Notes under the pieces: model-generated
What the model was told of the DNA's origin: nothing
Database searches by the model: none
What the model saw: only the letters and a program-made list of their open reading frames with translations
Made by a program: the position numbers and the translations under genes
Assembly (NCBI GenBank): GCA_017622135.1
Contig: JAGARR010000012.1
Span: forward strand, 1-41,615
Source: Spirochaetaceae bacterium
Lineage (GTDB): Bacteria > Spirochaetota > Spirochaetia > Treponematales > Treponemataceae
Length of the DNA stretch: 41,615 nucleotides
Direction of reading: 5' to 3'
Shown: positions 35,594 to 41,615 of the stretch, one piece after another
How the letters are laid out: each line of letters opens with the position of its first letter
Position numbering within the stretch: position 1 is the first letter of the stretch

Positions 35594-35631
35594 GGTGATA
35601 AGCCCCGCCTTTTAAAGGTATCACCTTTTTT
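35594..35631 (+). terminator. Hairpin with T-run upstream of nhaC
   Basis: GGTGATA (35594-35600) pairs with TATCACC (35619-35625) and is followed by TTTTTT on the plus strand, where no complete gene ends. It fits as the terminator of the interrupted small ORF; on the minus strand it would be in the nhaC leader. Confidence 0.5.
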
Positions 35632-35643
35632 CCAATCCCGCAA

Positions 35644-35684
35644 CAAAAAAAAGCCCTGCCAGACAATTATACCAGACAGGGCCT
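35644..35684 (-). terminator. Terminator of the lemA operon
   Basis: Minus strand GCCCTG (35682-35677) pairs with CAGGGC (35658-35653), followed by a run of eight T. Confidence 0.85.
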
Positions 35685-35729
35685 CCCTTCAATTCATTTT
35701 AGCGTATGTCATACGAGAACGACGGGCTT

Positions 35730-36545
35730 TTACCATTTACCGGAAGCACCACCGCCACCAAAGCTGCCGCCTCCGCCAGAAAACCCACCACCACCACTAA
35801 ATCCGCCACCGCCAAAACTACTGCGGCTGGAAAAACTGCTGGAACCAAAGCTGGAGCCACTGGTAAAGGTGGGCGGTGGCATCCTGACGGTGGATCCGCT
35901 GGAACCACCACGTCCCTTTGTCTTCACCGCCTTGCTGATGGCCATGGACAGAACGGCAAAGTACAGGGAAAAGAACACGATGGAAACCACCAAGGACTGG
36001 CCGTCAAGGCCACCTTCCTCCTCCATGTTAGCGGAAATAAGCTGTGCATCCTCGGTGGCAACACCCACCATGTTTTTGATTCCCTCCACAATACCGGTAC
36101 CATAGTCGCCGTTGCGGAAGTGGGGAGTGATGACGTTTCTGATGATGAGACCGGACTTGGCGTCAGTAAGAAGTCCTTCCAATCCATAGCCCACCTCAAT
36201 CCGCAGCTCCCGGTCCCCTTCGGAAACCACCAGCAAGGCTCCATTGTCCTCTTTTTCCTGCCCCAGCTGCCAGGCACTAGCTGTTCGGAAGGAAAAGTCC
36301 TCGATGGAGTCCCCCTCCAGGCTGGGAACAGTGAGGACAGCCATCTGGATGCCCGTCTGGTTGTTCACTGTGGTAAGGTACTCCGTCAGCTCCTGCCGCT
36401 GCTGGGCTGTCATCACCTGAGCCAGGTCATTTACCGGACCACTCCAGGCAGGCACCTCCAGAGCCAGCAGGGGTGCTGTCATTAAAGCAAGGCTCAAAAC
36501 AAGGAGAGAAGGAATTTTCCTCTTCGTACAATTTCTATTCATCAT
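35730..36545 (-). CDS. TPM-domain (YgcG-type) membrane protein
   Basis: 271 residues. Signal peptide (IPSLLVLSLALMTAPLLALE), then a TPM domain with VPAWSGPVNDLAQVMTAQQR, GIQMAVLTVPSLEGDSIEDF and LRIEVGYGLEGLLTDAKSGL. One membrane segment (VVSIVFFSLYFAVLSMAIS), then a Ser/Gly-rich tail of repeated GGGGFS units ending in ASGKW. The Gly-rich end is normal for this family. TPM domains are found in chloroplast photosystem repair and bacterial envelope proteins; the exact role is unknown. It overlaps the upstream gene by 4 bases. Confidence 0.88.
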   Translation of the reverse strand: MMNRNCTKRKIPSLLVLSLALMTAPLLALEVPAWSGPVNDLAQVMTAQQRQELTEYLTTVNNQTGIQMAVLTVPSLEGDSIEDFSFRTASAWQLGQEKEDNGALLVVSEGDRELRIEVGYGLEGLLTDAKSGLIIRNVITPHFRNGDYGTGIVEGIKNMVGVATEDAQLISANMEEEGGLDGQSLVVSIVFFSLYFAVLSMAISKAVKTKGRGGSSGSTVRMPPPTFTSGSSFGSSSFSSRSSFGGGGFSGGGGFSGGGGSFGGGGASGKW

Positions 36546-37255
36546 TCTATATCCTCGTCATCCAGAACAACCAGACCATCGGGCAGCTCGTTGGGATTAT
36601 CCTCGGGTCGCTCCGGGGCGGGAAAATGCTCCGCCAAAAGCTCACCGCATCGTTCCACCGCCCGAACAAAGGCACCGGTGGCATCGGCAGTGCCAAGTCC
36701 CTCCGCCAAGTCCTGGGCGATGAGGTTCCACAGCTCTGGGGCGATCTTGGCGCTAATGCCGGTATCCGCCAGAATCCGCACCTCCCGCTCCATGTAGGAC
36801 ACAAATATGAGGATGCCGGAGCGGTTTTTCGTGGCATAGACACCGCTTTCCACAAAGTGACGCAGAGCCCGGTTATACACCGTGTACCGACGGACACTGG
36901 CAGGGATAATCAGCCGGTCTATGGCGGGTACATTGGCCACAAAGAACAGCAGGGCCGTGATACCGAAGCAGGAAATGCCGAAGAAGGCCGGCAGATACCA
37001 GTCCGCCGCACCCCACAAAATCTTGTCCAGCATCTGCTGAATTCCACCAGAAAAGGGCAACATCACCGCAAAGGCAAAGACACCCACACAGAGTGCAACC
37101 ATCAACTCATAGACGGAGTAGCGTGCACTTTCCGCCGTCACCGCCAGGGCAATCTCCCCCGTAGTCTTGGTCTCTGCCCTTGCCACCGCCTGCCTGATGG
37201 TGTCGAAGGTGGCGGACTCCAGCTTGAGCCGCCGCAACATACTTGCTTTTGTCAT
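36542..37255 (-). CDS. Membrane protein with C-terminal TPM-like domain
   Basis: 237 residues: a short cytoplasmic start with ETKTTGEIALAVTAESARYS, two membrane segments (MVALCVGVFAFAVMLPF and FFGISCFGITALLFFVANV), then a TPM-type region RALRHFVESGVYATKNRSGI and EVRILADTGISAKIAPELW. The tail is acidic. This is the second TPM partner usually found with LemA and the Gly-rich TPM protein. It lies between lemA and the Gly-rich gene in one operon. Confidence 0.82.
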   Translation of the reverse strand: MTKASMLRRLKLESATFDTIRQAVARAETKTTGEIALAVTAESARYSVYELMVALCVGVFAFAVMLPFSGGIQQMLDKILWGAADWYLPAFFGISCFGITALLFFVANVPAIDRLIIPASVRRYTVYNRALRHFVESGVYATKNRSGILIFVSYMEREVRILADTGISAKIAPELWNLIAQDLAEGLGTADATGAFVRAVERCGELLAEHFPAPERPEDNPNELPDGLVVLDDEDIE

Positions 37256-37291
37256 AGCCTCATTCCTTCCTGCTCTAAAACCACGGAAAAA

Positions 37292-37900
37292 CTAAAAGGA
37301 TACCTTTGGTGCCGTCTGGGCGGCGGCATCGGCAGCAAATTTTTCCTTCTGACGGAATCCGCTCATGTTGGCGATGATGTTCTGGGGAAACTTGCGGATA
37401 AAGGTGTTGTAGGCAGTCACTGCCTCGTTGAACCGTCCCCGCTCCACAGTGATGCGGTTCTCCGTCCCCTCCAGCTGGTCCTGCAGGGCCAGGAAATTCT
37501 GGTCAGCCTTCAGCTGGGGATAGTTTTCGGTGACAGAAAGGAGCCGCTGGAGTGCGCCGCCCAAGCTGTTCTGGGCCTCCTGGAACTGGCGGAGCTTTGC
37601 AGGATCCTCCAAATCCGCAGCAGAAATCTGCACCACGCCGCCCACCTTGGAGCGGGCCTCGGCAATGTCGGAGTAAACCTGGGACTCGTGGGCGGCGTAG
37701 CCCTTCACTGTCTCCACCAGGTTGGGAATCAAGTCCATGCGGCGCTGGTACACGTTCTGCACCTGTGCCCAAGAGCCGGAAACAGCCTCGTCCAGCTCCA
37801 CCATCCTGTTGTAGTTGCCGCTGTAGAACTGGCAGCCTGCCACACCAATAACTACAATGATGCCCACTACAATCAGCAGCACCTTCAATCCTGTCTTCAT
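37292..37900 (-). CDS. lemA: LemA family protein
   Basis: 202 residues from the ATG at 37900 behind GGGAGG; the longer upstream frame is unsupported. A single N-terminal hydrophobic segment ends in VIGVAGC, which fits a lipobox, so it may be a lipoprotein rather than a plain anchored protein. Family blocks are SGNYNRMVELDEAVSGSWAQ, QNVYQRRMDLIPNLVETVKG and VTAYNTFIRKFPQNIIANM. Function is poorly known; LemA commonly travels with TPM-domain genes, as here, and is thought to act at the envelope. Confidence 0.93.
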   Translation of the reverse strand: MKTGLKVLLIVVGIIVVIGVAGCQFYSGNYNRMVELDEAVSGSWAQVQNVYQRRMDLIPNLVETVKGYAAHESQVYSDIAEARSKVGGVVQISAADLEDPAKLRQFQEAQNSLGGALQRLLSVTENYPQLKADQNFLALQDQLEGTENRITVERGRFNEAVTAYNTFIRKFPQNIIANMSGFRQKEKFAADAAAQTAPKVSF

Positions 37901-38053
37901 CAAAACCTCCCGTTCAAGAAAAACCTTTAGAACAGTCCTTCTACAATTCCATTCTACAATCAATATACAAACTTTTTTCTCTAGAGGAAAGGGGAAAGGA
38001 TTGGAGACAGGGGGAGGACAAAGCAAATCTCCTCCACAAGACAGAGGAAAAAA

Positions 38054-38080
38054 GCCCTCCTGCCCAGTGGACAGGAGGGC
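38054..38080 (-). terminator. Terminator of the surface-protein operon
   Basis: GCCCTCCTG (38054-38062) pairs with CAGGAGGGC (38072-38080); on the minus strand TTTTTT follows. Confidence 0.9.
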
Positions 38081-38103
38081 CCTGCAATTTTGTGCAGCAA
38101 CAA

Positions 38104-39984
38104 TTATTCTATTGTGATAACAAGCGGCTGGCTGCGGGCCGGATTGTACTGGCTGGTTCCCGCCTTGGTGGCGATGACCGTAACTGTGCCGGGAGCACCA
38201 CCGGTGAGGGTGCTGCCGCTGAGGGAGGCTGAGCCAGTGCCATTGATGACCTCATAGGTGACCGCCCCCTTGCCAGAGCCGCCGTCGATGGAAAGCTCCA
38301 GGCTGCCGCCAGATAGAACGGTGGTGCTGGTAGCCTTCACCGTGAGGGGACGCTGGTCCAGCTTGTCCGTGAGGGTCACGGTGACCGTGGCTGTGATGGG
38401 GCCCTCGTAGTTTGGCGAGTGGAGGTGTACCGGCAGAACAATCTCATCGCCATCGGCTCCACCGCTGAGGGTGAAGGTGAGGTTGCCCTTGGCATCGAGG
38501 GCGACAGCGGCCACCTTGTCCGAGCCGCTGCCGCTGGCAGTGCCCACCGAGACGGAGCTGCCCTCACCCGCCACAATGCCGGTGGGGACGGAAACCTTGG
38601 CCACGGCGTAGTTGCGGGAAACCGTGGCGGCTGGCAGGGTGGGTGCGGGAGCCTTGGCAATGGTGAAGGTGGCGGTGGCGGAGCCACTGTAGTTGCCCCT
38701 GCCGGTGACGGTGACCATGGCCTGTCCGGCATTGACATTGCCAGCATAGGACACCTGGTAGTCTGAGGCAGCCAGAGGCTTGCCATCCAAGGTGACGGAA
38801 ACTGCTGGCGTGAAAGGCTCCCCACTGTAGACAAAGCTTGCTCCTTGCTCAATTGCTACAGCTGCACCGGTGATTTCCTTGGGCTGGATAGTGAAGGTGG
38901 TACGTGCCGTCACGCCGCCGATAGTGATGCTTGCGGTGGCAGTGCCTGCGTCTACGTTGTTTGCATAGGTTACCGTTAGGTTCCTGTCGCCCGTCCAGCC
39001 AGTGCCGTAGGCAACGGTGGCGGTCTCCTGCGCCGTGCCGTCATAGGTTGCATTTGTTGCGGTGATGGTGGCGGTGCCAAGGGATACCTTACACTTGGAA
39101 CAGCTTTCAGTGATGACATTATCGCTTGCACCATCGGTGAGTGTATGATCCTCGGTCTCCACCGTACCGCAGACAGTACAGGTGCGGCTGTGGTAGTCAC
39201 CGTTATTGGTGGGCTGCCCAAATGAGTGATCACACTTGATGGTAAAGGTTTGTGTCAAGGTTCCGGTGTAGTAGTTAGCATCCTTACCTTTGATGGTAAC
39301 GGTTGCTGTACCGAGCTCGGTATTATTACTGTAAGTAACGTCATAGTTGTCGCTTGAAACAGTCTGTCCGTTCCAGGTTACCGTAACGGCGGGCTTAATT
39401 TCTTCGCCGGTGTACTGCTGGTCGGGAATGCTTACAACAGAACCTTTTTCCAGATTCCCCTTGACAGTCATATAATTCTTGCTCGATGTATTCCATTCTA
39501 CATCAACGTTGTAAAAGGACGTTTTATCGTTGCCGTTTGCATCTACCAGCTTGACACCCGCGCCGTTCAGATTCCTACAAGAACCGAAAGCGCTTGCACT
39601 AATTCCAACGCCCTCGCGCAATGTAAAGGAGGAAAGATCGGAATCCCCATCAAAGACACTGATTCCTTTAATTGTCGTAACCGTGTCGCCGTATTCAACG
39701 GCAGTAATATACCTGAGTGATTGAAGTGAATAGGAATTGGAAAGTATTACACCGTTGTCGATGACAACTTTTGTAATATTTTCGTAGTCACTTACCCAAT
39801 ACTTGGAAGCGGCCTTGCTCTCTACCGCACCTGATCCGGTAATCGTCAGCGTTCCATTCTTGAGGGTATAGTTTACACCATCACCACAAGTGCCGCTGGT
39901 GGCAGCATACGCTGTCAAGCTAAACAATCCGAGCAGGCTCACCACCAGGGCCACCTTCCGTTTCATACTATATATCATTCTCAT
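38104..39984 (-). CDS. Secreted surface protein with BspA-like and MBG/YDG repeats
   Basis: 626 residues from the ATG at 39984, chosen because AGGAGGAG stands 5 bases upstream; it overlaps the stop of the lipoprotein gene before it. Signal peptide (KRKVALVVSLLGLFSLTAYA). Residues about 35-150 are BspA-like leucine-rich (GDGVNYTLKNGTLTITGSGA, ITAVEYGDTVTTIKGI). Then several YDG/MBG-type beta domains (QQYTGEEIKPAVTVTWNGQT, GASFVYSGEPFTPAVSVTLD), with a cysteine-rich insert of CxxC pairs (TCTVCG and CSKCK) that may bind a metal. No cell-wall sorting or membrane anchor is visible. Likely an adhesin or matrix protein. Confidence 0.88.
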   Translation of the reverse strand: MRMIYSMKRKVALVVSLLGLFSLTAYAATSGTCGDGVNYTLKNGTLTITGSGAVESKAASKYWVSDYENITKVVIDNGVILSNSYSLQSLRYITAVEYGDTVTTIKGISVFDGDSDLSSFTLREGVGISASAFGSCRNLNGAGVKLVDANGNDKTSFYNVDVEWNTSSKNYMTVKGNLEKGSVVSIPDQQYTGEEIKPAVTVTWNGQTVSSDNYDVTYSNNTELGTATVTIKGKDANYYTGTLTQTFTIKCDHSFGQPTNNGDYHSRTCTVCGTVETEDHTLTDGASDNVITESCSKCKVSLGTATITATNATYDGTAQETATVAYGTGWTGDRNLTVTYANNVDAGTATASITIGGVTARTTFTIQPKEITGAAVAIEQGASFVYSGEPFTPAVSVTLDGKPLAASDYQVSYAGNVNAGQAMVTVTGRGNYSGSATATFTIAKAPAPTLPAATVSRNYAVAKVSVPTGIVAGEGSSVSVGTASGSGSDKVAAVALDAKGNLTFTLSGGADGDEIVLPVHLHSPNYEGPITATVTVTLTDKLDQRPLTVKATSTTVLSGGSLELSIDGGSGKGAVTYEVINGTGSASLSGSTLTGGAPGTVTVIATKAGTSQYNPARSQPLVITIE

Positions 39985-39995
39985 TCCCGCTCCTC

Positions 39996-40901
39996 CTACA
40001 GGCTCCTGCACAGGCGGAACCCTGCGGTGCTGTGCTTGTAGCTGGCTCCCGCCACGCCGCCGTACTCCAGCAGGTTGTCCTCCACATCCCCGGCATAGCT
40101 GCCGCCACGGAGCACCCTGCCGCCCTCGGCCTCGTCGCCGCACCACTTAAAGAGGTTGCCGCTCATGTCGTGCAGGCCCAAGCTGTTTGCCGCCTTGCTT
40201 CCAACCGGGGCCACAGCCTCCGCTCCAAAGACCATCACGGCGGCGGCTTCCGTGCCACCGCTGTACCTGGAGTCCCAGCTTGCGCTGTCGGCCTGGTTCC
40301 CGCCCCGGGCGGCAAACTCCCATTCGCTTTCGTCAGGAAGCCGGTAGCCCTTCCGGGAGCTATCCCGGTAGGCTGCCTTGCCCTCCGCCGCATCCGCCAT
40401 GGTGTAGGCGGCCTTGTATTCTGCGTCGCTATAGTAGACTGCCGCCGCCGTGCCGAGGGTCTTTTCCGTCAGCAGGTTGCAGAAGGCCACTGCTTGATGC
40501 CAGCTGACGCTGGACTGGGGCAGATCCTTCTGGGTAGCTTCGCCGCCAGTCACAGCAGCATACAGCTCCTGGGTCACCTCGTAGGCCCCCAGGGCAAAGG
40601 GCTGGAGAGTCACGCCACCGCCGAAGACTCCGCCTGTGGCAGTGGTGGCCGCTCCTGCAGCCACCACCATCTTGGTCTTGTCATATTTTTTTCCGCCAAT
40701 GTCCACGGTCTCCAGCAGCGTCTCTCCCCGCTTGTAGCCGGTGGGCTGCTGTGGACTGTTGTTCTCGGGCTGTGTGGCTGGTTGGCCACCGCCTGAACTT
40801 GTGTCAACCTCGTGCTTGCAGCCAGCAAGGGCAAGCAGGCCGGTAATTGCCAGCAGGGAAAGGCCTGCCAGCACAAGCTTCTTGGATTTCTTCACTTTCA
40901 A
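39996..40901 (-). CDS. FGE/SUMF1-fold lipoprotein
   Basis: 301 residues, start TTG at 40901 with AAGGAG just upstream. The lipobox LALAGC places the lipidated Cys at 28. A Thr/Gln/Pro-rich linker leads to the formylglycine-generating-enzyme (SUMF1) fold: FALGAYEVTQELYAAVTGGE, SVSWHQAVAFCNLLTEKTLG, KGYRLPDESEWEFAARGGN, GLHDMSGNLFKWCGDE, then VLRGGSYAGDV and GFRLCRSL. The usual catalytic cysteines are not clearly present, so it is probably a binding protein with this fold. The final block between LRGGSY and GFRL is where variable C-type-lectin-fold proteins such as treponemal TvpA vary. Confidence 0.9.
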   Translation of the reverse strand: MKVKKSKKLVLAGLSLLAITGLLALAGCKHEVDTSSGGGQPATQPENNSPQQPTGYKRGETLLETVDIGGKKYDKTKMVVAAGAATTATGGVFGGGVTLQPFALGAYEVTQELYAAVTGGEATQKDLPQSSVSWHQAVAFCNLLTEKTLGTAAAVYYSDAEYKAAYTMADAAEGKAAYRDSSRKGYRLPDESEWEFAARGGNQADSASWDSRYSGGTEAAAVMVFGAEAVAPVGSKAANSLGLHDMSGNLFKWCGDEAEGGRVLRGGSYAGDVEDNLLEYGGVAGASYKHSTAGFRLCRSL

Positions 40902-40979
40902 ATACTCCTTTACAAAACTTTATTTTTTCCCGGGCAAACTGCCGGGATGGTGACTAGGGAAAAAGGATTTAAACGCAGC

Positions 40980-41012
40980 GAGGCCGCAGACGGAAATTCC
41001 GCCTGCGGCCTC
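40980..41012. repeat. Long inverted repeat
   Basis: GAGGCCGCAG (40980-40989) with CTGCGGCCTC (41003-41012), extended inward by CGGAA/TTCCG with one mismatch between. It lies upstream of the FGE-fold lipoprotein gene, and T-rich sequence follows on the minus strand, so it may be a terminator of unseen upstream transcription. Confidence 0.65.
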
Positions 41013-41432
41013 AATTGTATGGGAAAGGAAATTTACTCTGTAAATACTATTATGCTGTATGCCGTATTTTGTATGTCGTGTTCTGTATGCTGTATGCCGT
41101 GTTCTGTGAAGGATTGTACCGGGAGAATTCTATGTGTCAAGGGGTTTTCTGAGAAAATGCTAACTTTTTTTGCTCCTGGATACATTTTTTTCTCCCACAA
41201 TTTGGTTGTTGGTTCGACAGGCTCACCAACCGCAGAACTAATTCCTGGTTGCTGAGCCATACCCACAAGCGAGGCAACCAAGTTCTGTCTCCTCGCTCAT
41301 ATTTCCTAACTCCTACACATTATAACGCATTCCAGCGGTTTGTCTAGCTTCTGGGCGGTTTTTTTGCGGAAAAATTGCCACAGGTCTTCGGAAAACCTAC
41401 GGTTTTCTTGGGGTGGGGGTACAGATTGCTTG
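41013..41432. other. Non-coding region with repeats
   Basis: About 420 bases without a supportable gene; the open frame at 41281-41033 (minus) merely reads through the heptamer repeat. It holds a heptamer repeat near 41050-41108, a two-part dyad (AGAACT/AGTTCT and GGTTGC/GCAACC, 41234-41286), and a short hairpin GAAAACC-TAC-GGTTTTC (41391-41407, with a three-base loop). Confidence 0.5.
41050..41108 (+). repeat. Degenerate heptamer tandem repeat
   Basis: Units alternate between TGTATGY and CGTRTTY, with occasional doubling. A 15-bp word TATGCTGTATGCCGT occurs at 41051-41065 and 41086-41100. Confidence 0.7.
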
Positions 41433-41562
41433 CTTACACACTGTAAGACTCCAATCTTACATAGTGTAAGATTGCCCTCTTACACAGTGTAAGATTGACT
41501 TCTTACATACTGTAAGATTGCCATCTTACACATGGTAAGATTGACTGCTTACACAGTGTAAG
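41433..41562 (+). repeat. Array of six 15-bp palindromes at exact 23-bp spacing
   Basis: CTTACA-NAN-TGTAAG occurs at 41433, 41456, 41479, 41502, 41525 and 41548, each separated by 8 bases. Only the fifth copy has a mismatch (GGTAAG). Spacers alternate ATTGCCmT and ATTGACTk, giving a 46-bp higher-order unit. Too short for a CRISPR; better suited to a tandem protein-binding array. Confidence 0.9.
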
Positions 41563-41615
41563 ATTGGCGGCTCCCGCCACCTGCGAATCCGTTTGTAAAA
41601 AAAAATCCAACTCAT

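Noticed and set aside
35594..35631. Fluoride or other riboswitch in the nhaC leader
   Set aside because: NhaC-type genes can be riboswitch-controlled, but the conserved fluoride and lysine motif bases are not present; a simple hairpin with a plus-strand T-run fits better.
36473..37930. 485-residue plus-strand ORF opposite the lemA/TPM genes
   Set aside because: Covers three recognised minus-strand genes; Gln/His-rich shadow translation.
38978..38985. GTTAGGTT word in the surface-protein gene as a fourth boundary repeat
   Set aside because: Only the core matches; the flanking conserved positions are absent and it lies within coding sequence.
41205..41230. tRNA T-loop-like GGTTCGA
   Set aside because: No acceptor, D-arm or anticodon arm could be built around it on either strand.
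41033..41281. 82-residue minus-strand ORF
   Set aside because: It translates the heptamer repeat and the dyad, with no ribosome-binding site or promoter.
41433..41562. CRISPR array
   Set aside because: Repeat units are 15 bp and spacers 8 bp, and spacers are related to each other; CRISPR repeats and spacers are each over 20 bp and spacers are unrelated.

Overview
The window looks like a chromosomal segment of a Treponema-like spirochaete, judged from gene content only. It carries fliS-flgN flagellar chaperone genes behind a sigma-28-type promoter, large lipoproteins, a formylglycine-generating-enzyme-fold lipoprotein next to a BspA/MBG-type surface protein, and a proB of the short type. The housekeeping genes are moderately GC-rich with strong C/G third positions. 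Three stretches are visibly more AT-rich and look acquired: about 9.7-13.1 kb, 18.4-20.1 kb and 33.2-34.0 kb.

Layout. 0-4 kb: the end of an Rpn-type nuclease/transposase gene, then proline synthesis (unknown gene, proA, proB, proC, minus strand). 4-9.7 kb: parA-parB running into rfbA, a tiny Pmp3/YqaE membrane protein, rfbC, rfbD and rfbB (dTDP-L-rhamnose). 9.7-13.2 kb: an accessory strip with an XRE regulator divergent from a secreted protein, a second exported unknown, a DUF2442/DUF4160 pair and a VapBC-like pair whose toxin has an in-frame stop. Three copies of a 25-bp repeat with an integron-like GTTAGGT core lie at the boundaries of the last modules. 13.2-18.3 kb: aspS, fliS-flgN, ftsH. 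18.4-21.7 kb: an unknown coiled-coil protein behind an ACT-domain gene, and a dGTPase. 21.9-26.7 kb: a large unknown lipoprotein and a chemoreceptor. 26.8-32.7 kb: clpS-clpA, a COG2509 flavoprotein and purD. 32.8-34 kb: a PIN toxin with an XRE-type antitoxin. 34-35.5 kb: an NhaC-family antiporter flanked by direct repeats. 35.7-37.9 kb: lemA with two TPM-domain genes. 38.1-40.9 kb: surface protein and FGE-fold lipoprotein. 41.0-41.6 kb: repeat-rich DNA ending in a six-unit, 23-bp palindrome array.

How the genes work together. ProA, ProB and ProC supply the whole glutamate-to-proline route. ParA and ParB segregate the chromosome. RfbA-D make the rhamnose donor for surface glycans. ClpS feeds N-degron substrates to ClpA. 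FtsH handles membrane proteolysis. FliS and FlgN are flagellar export chaperones, and the chemoreceptor steers the same motility system.

The signals I would pursue first are: the cassette-like boundary repeats at 11.6-13.1 kb; the palindrome array at the right end; the recurrent promoters whose -10 box sits 6-8 bases before the ATG, implying leaderless mRNAs; and the direct repeats around nhaC, whose collapse would restore a small ORF with its own terminator. All functional calls rest on reading motifs by eye; no database search was possible.
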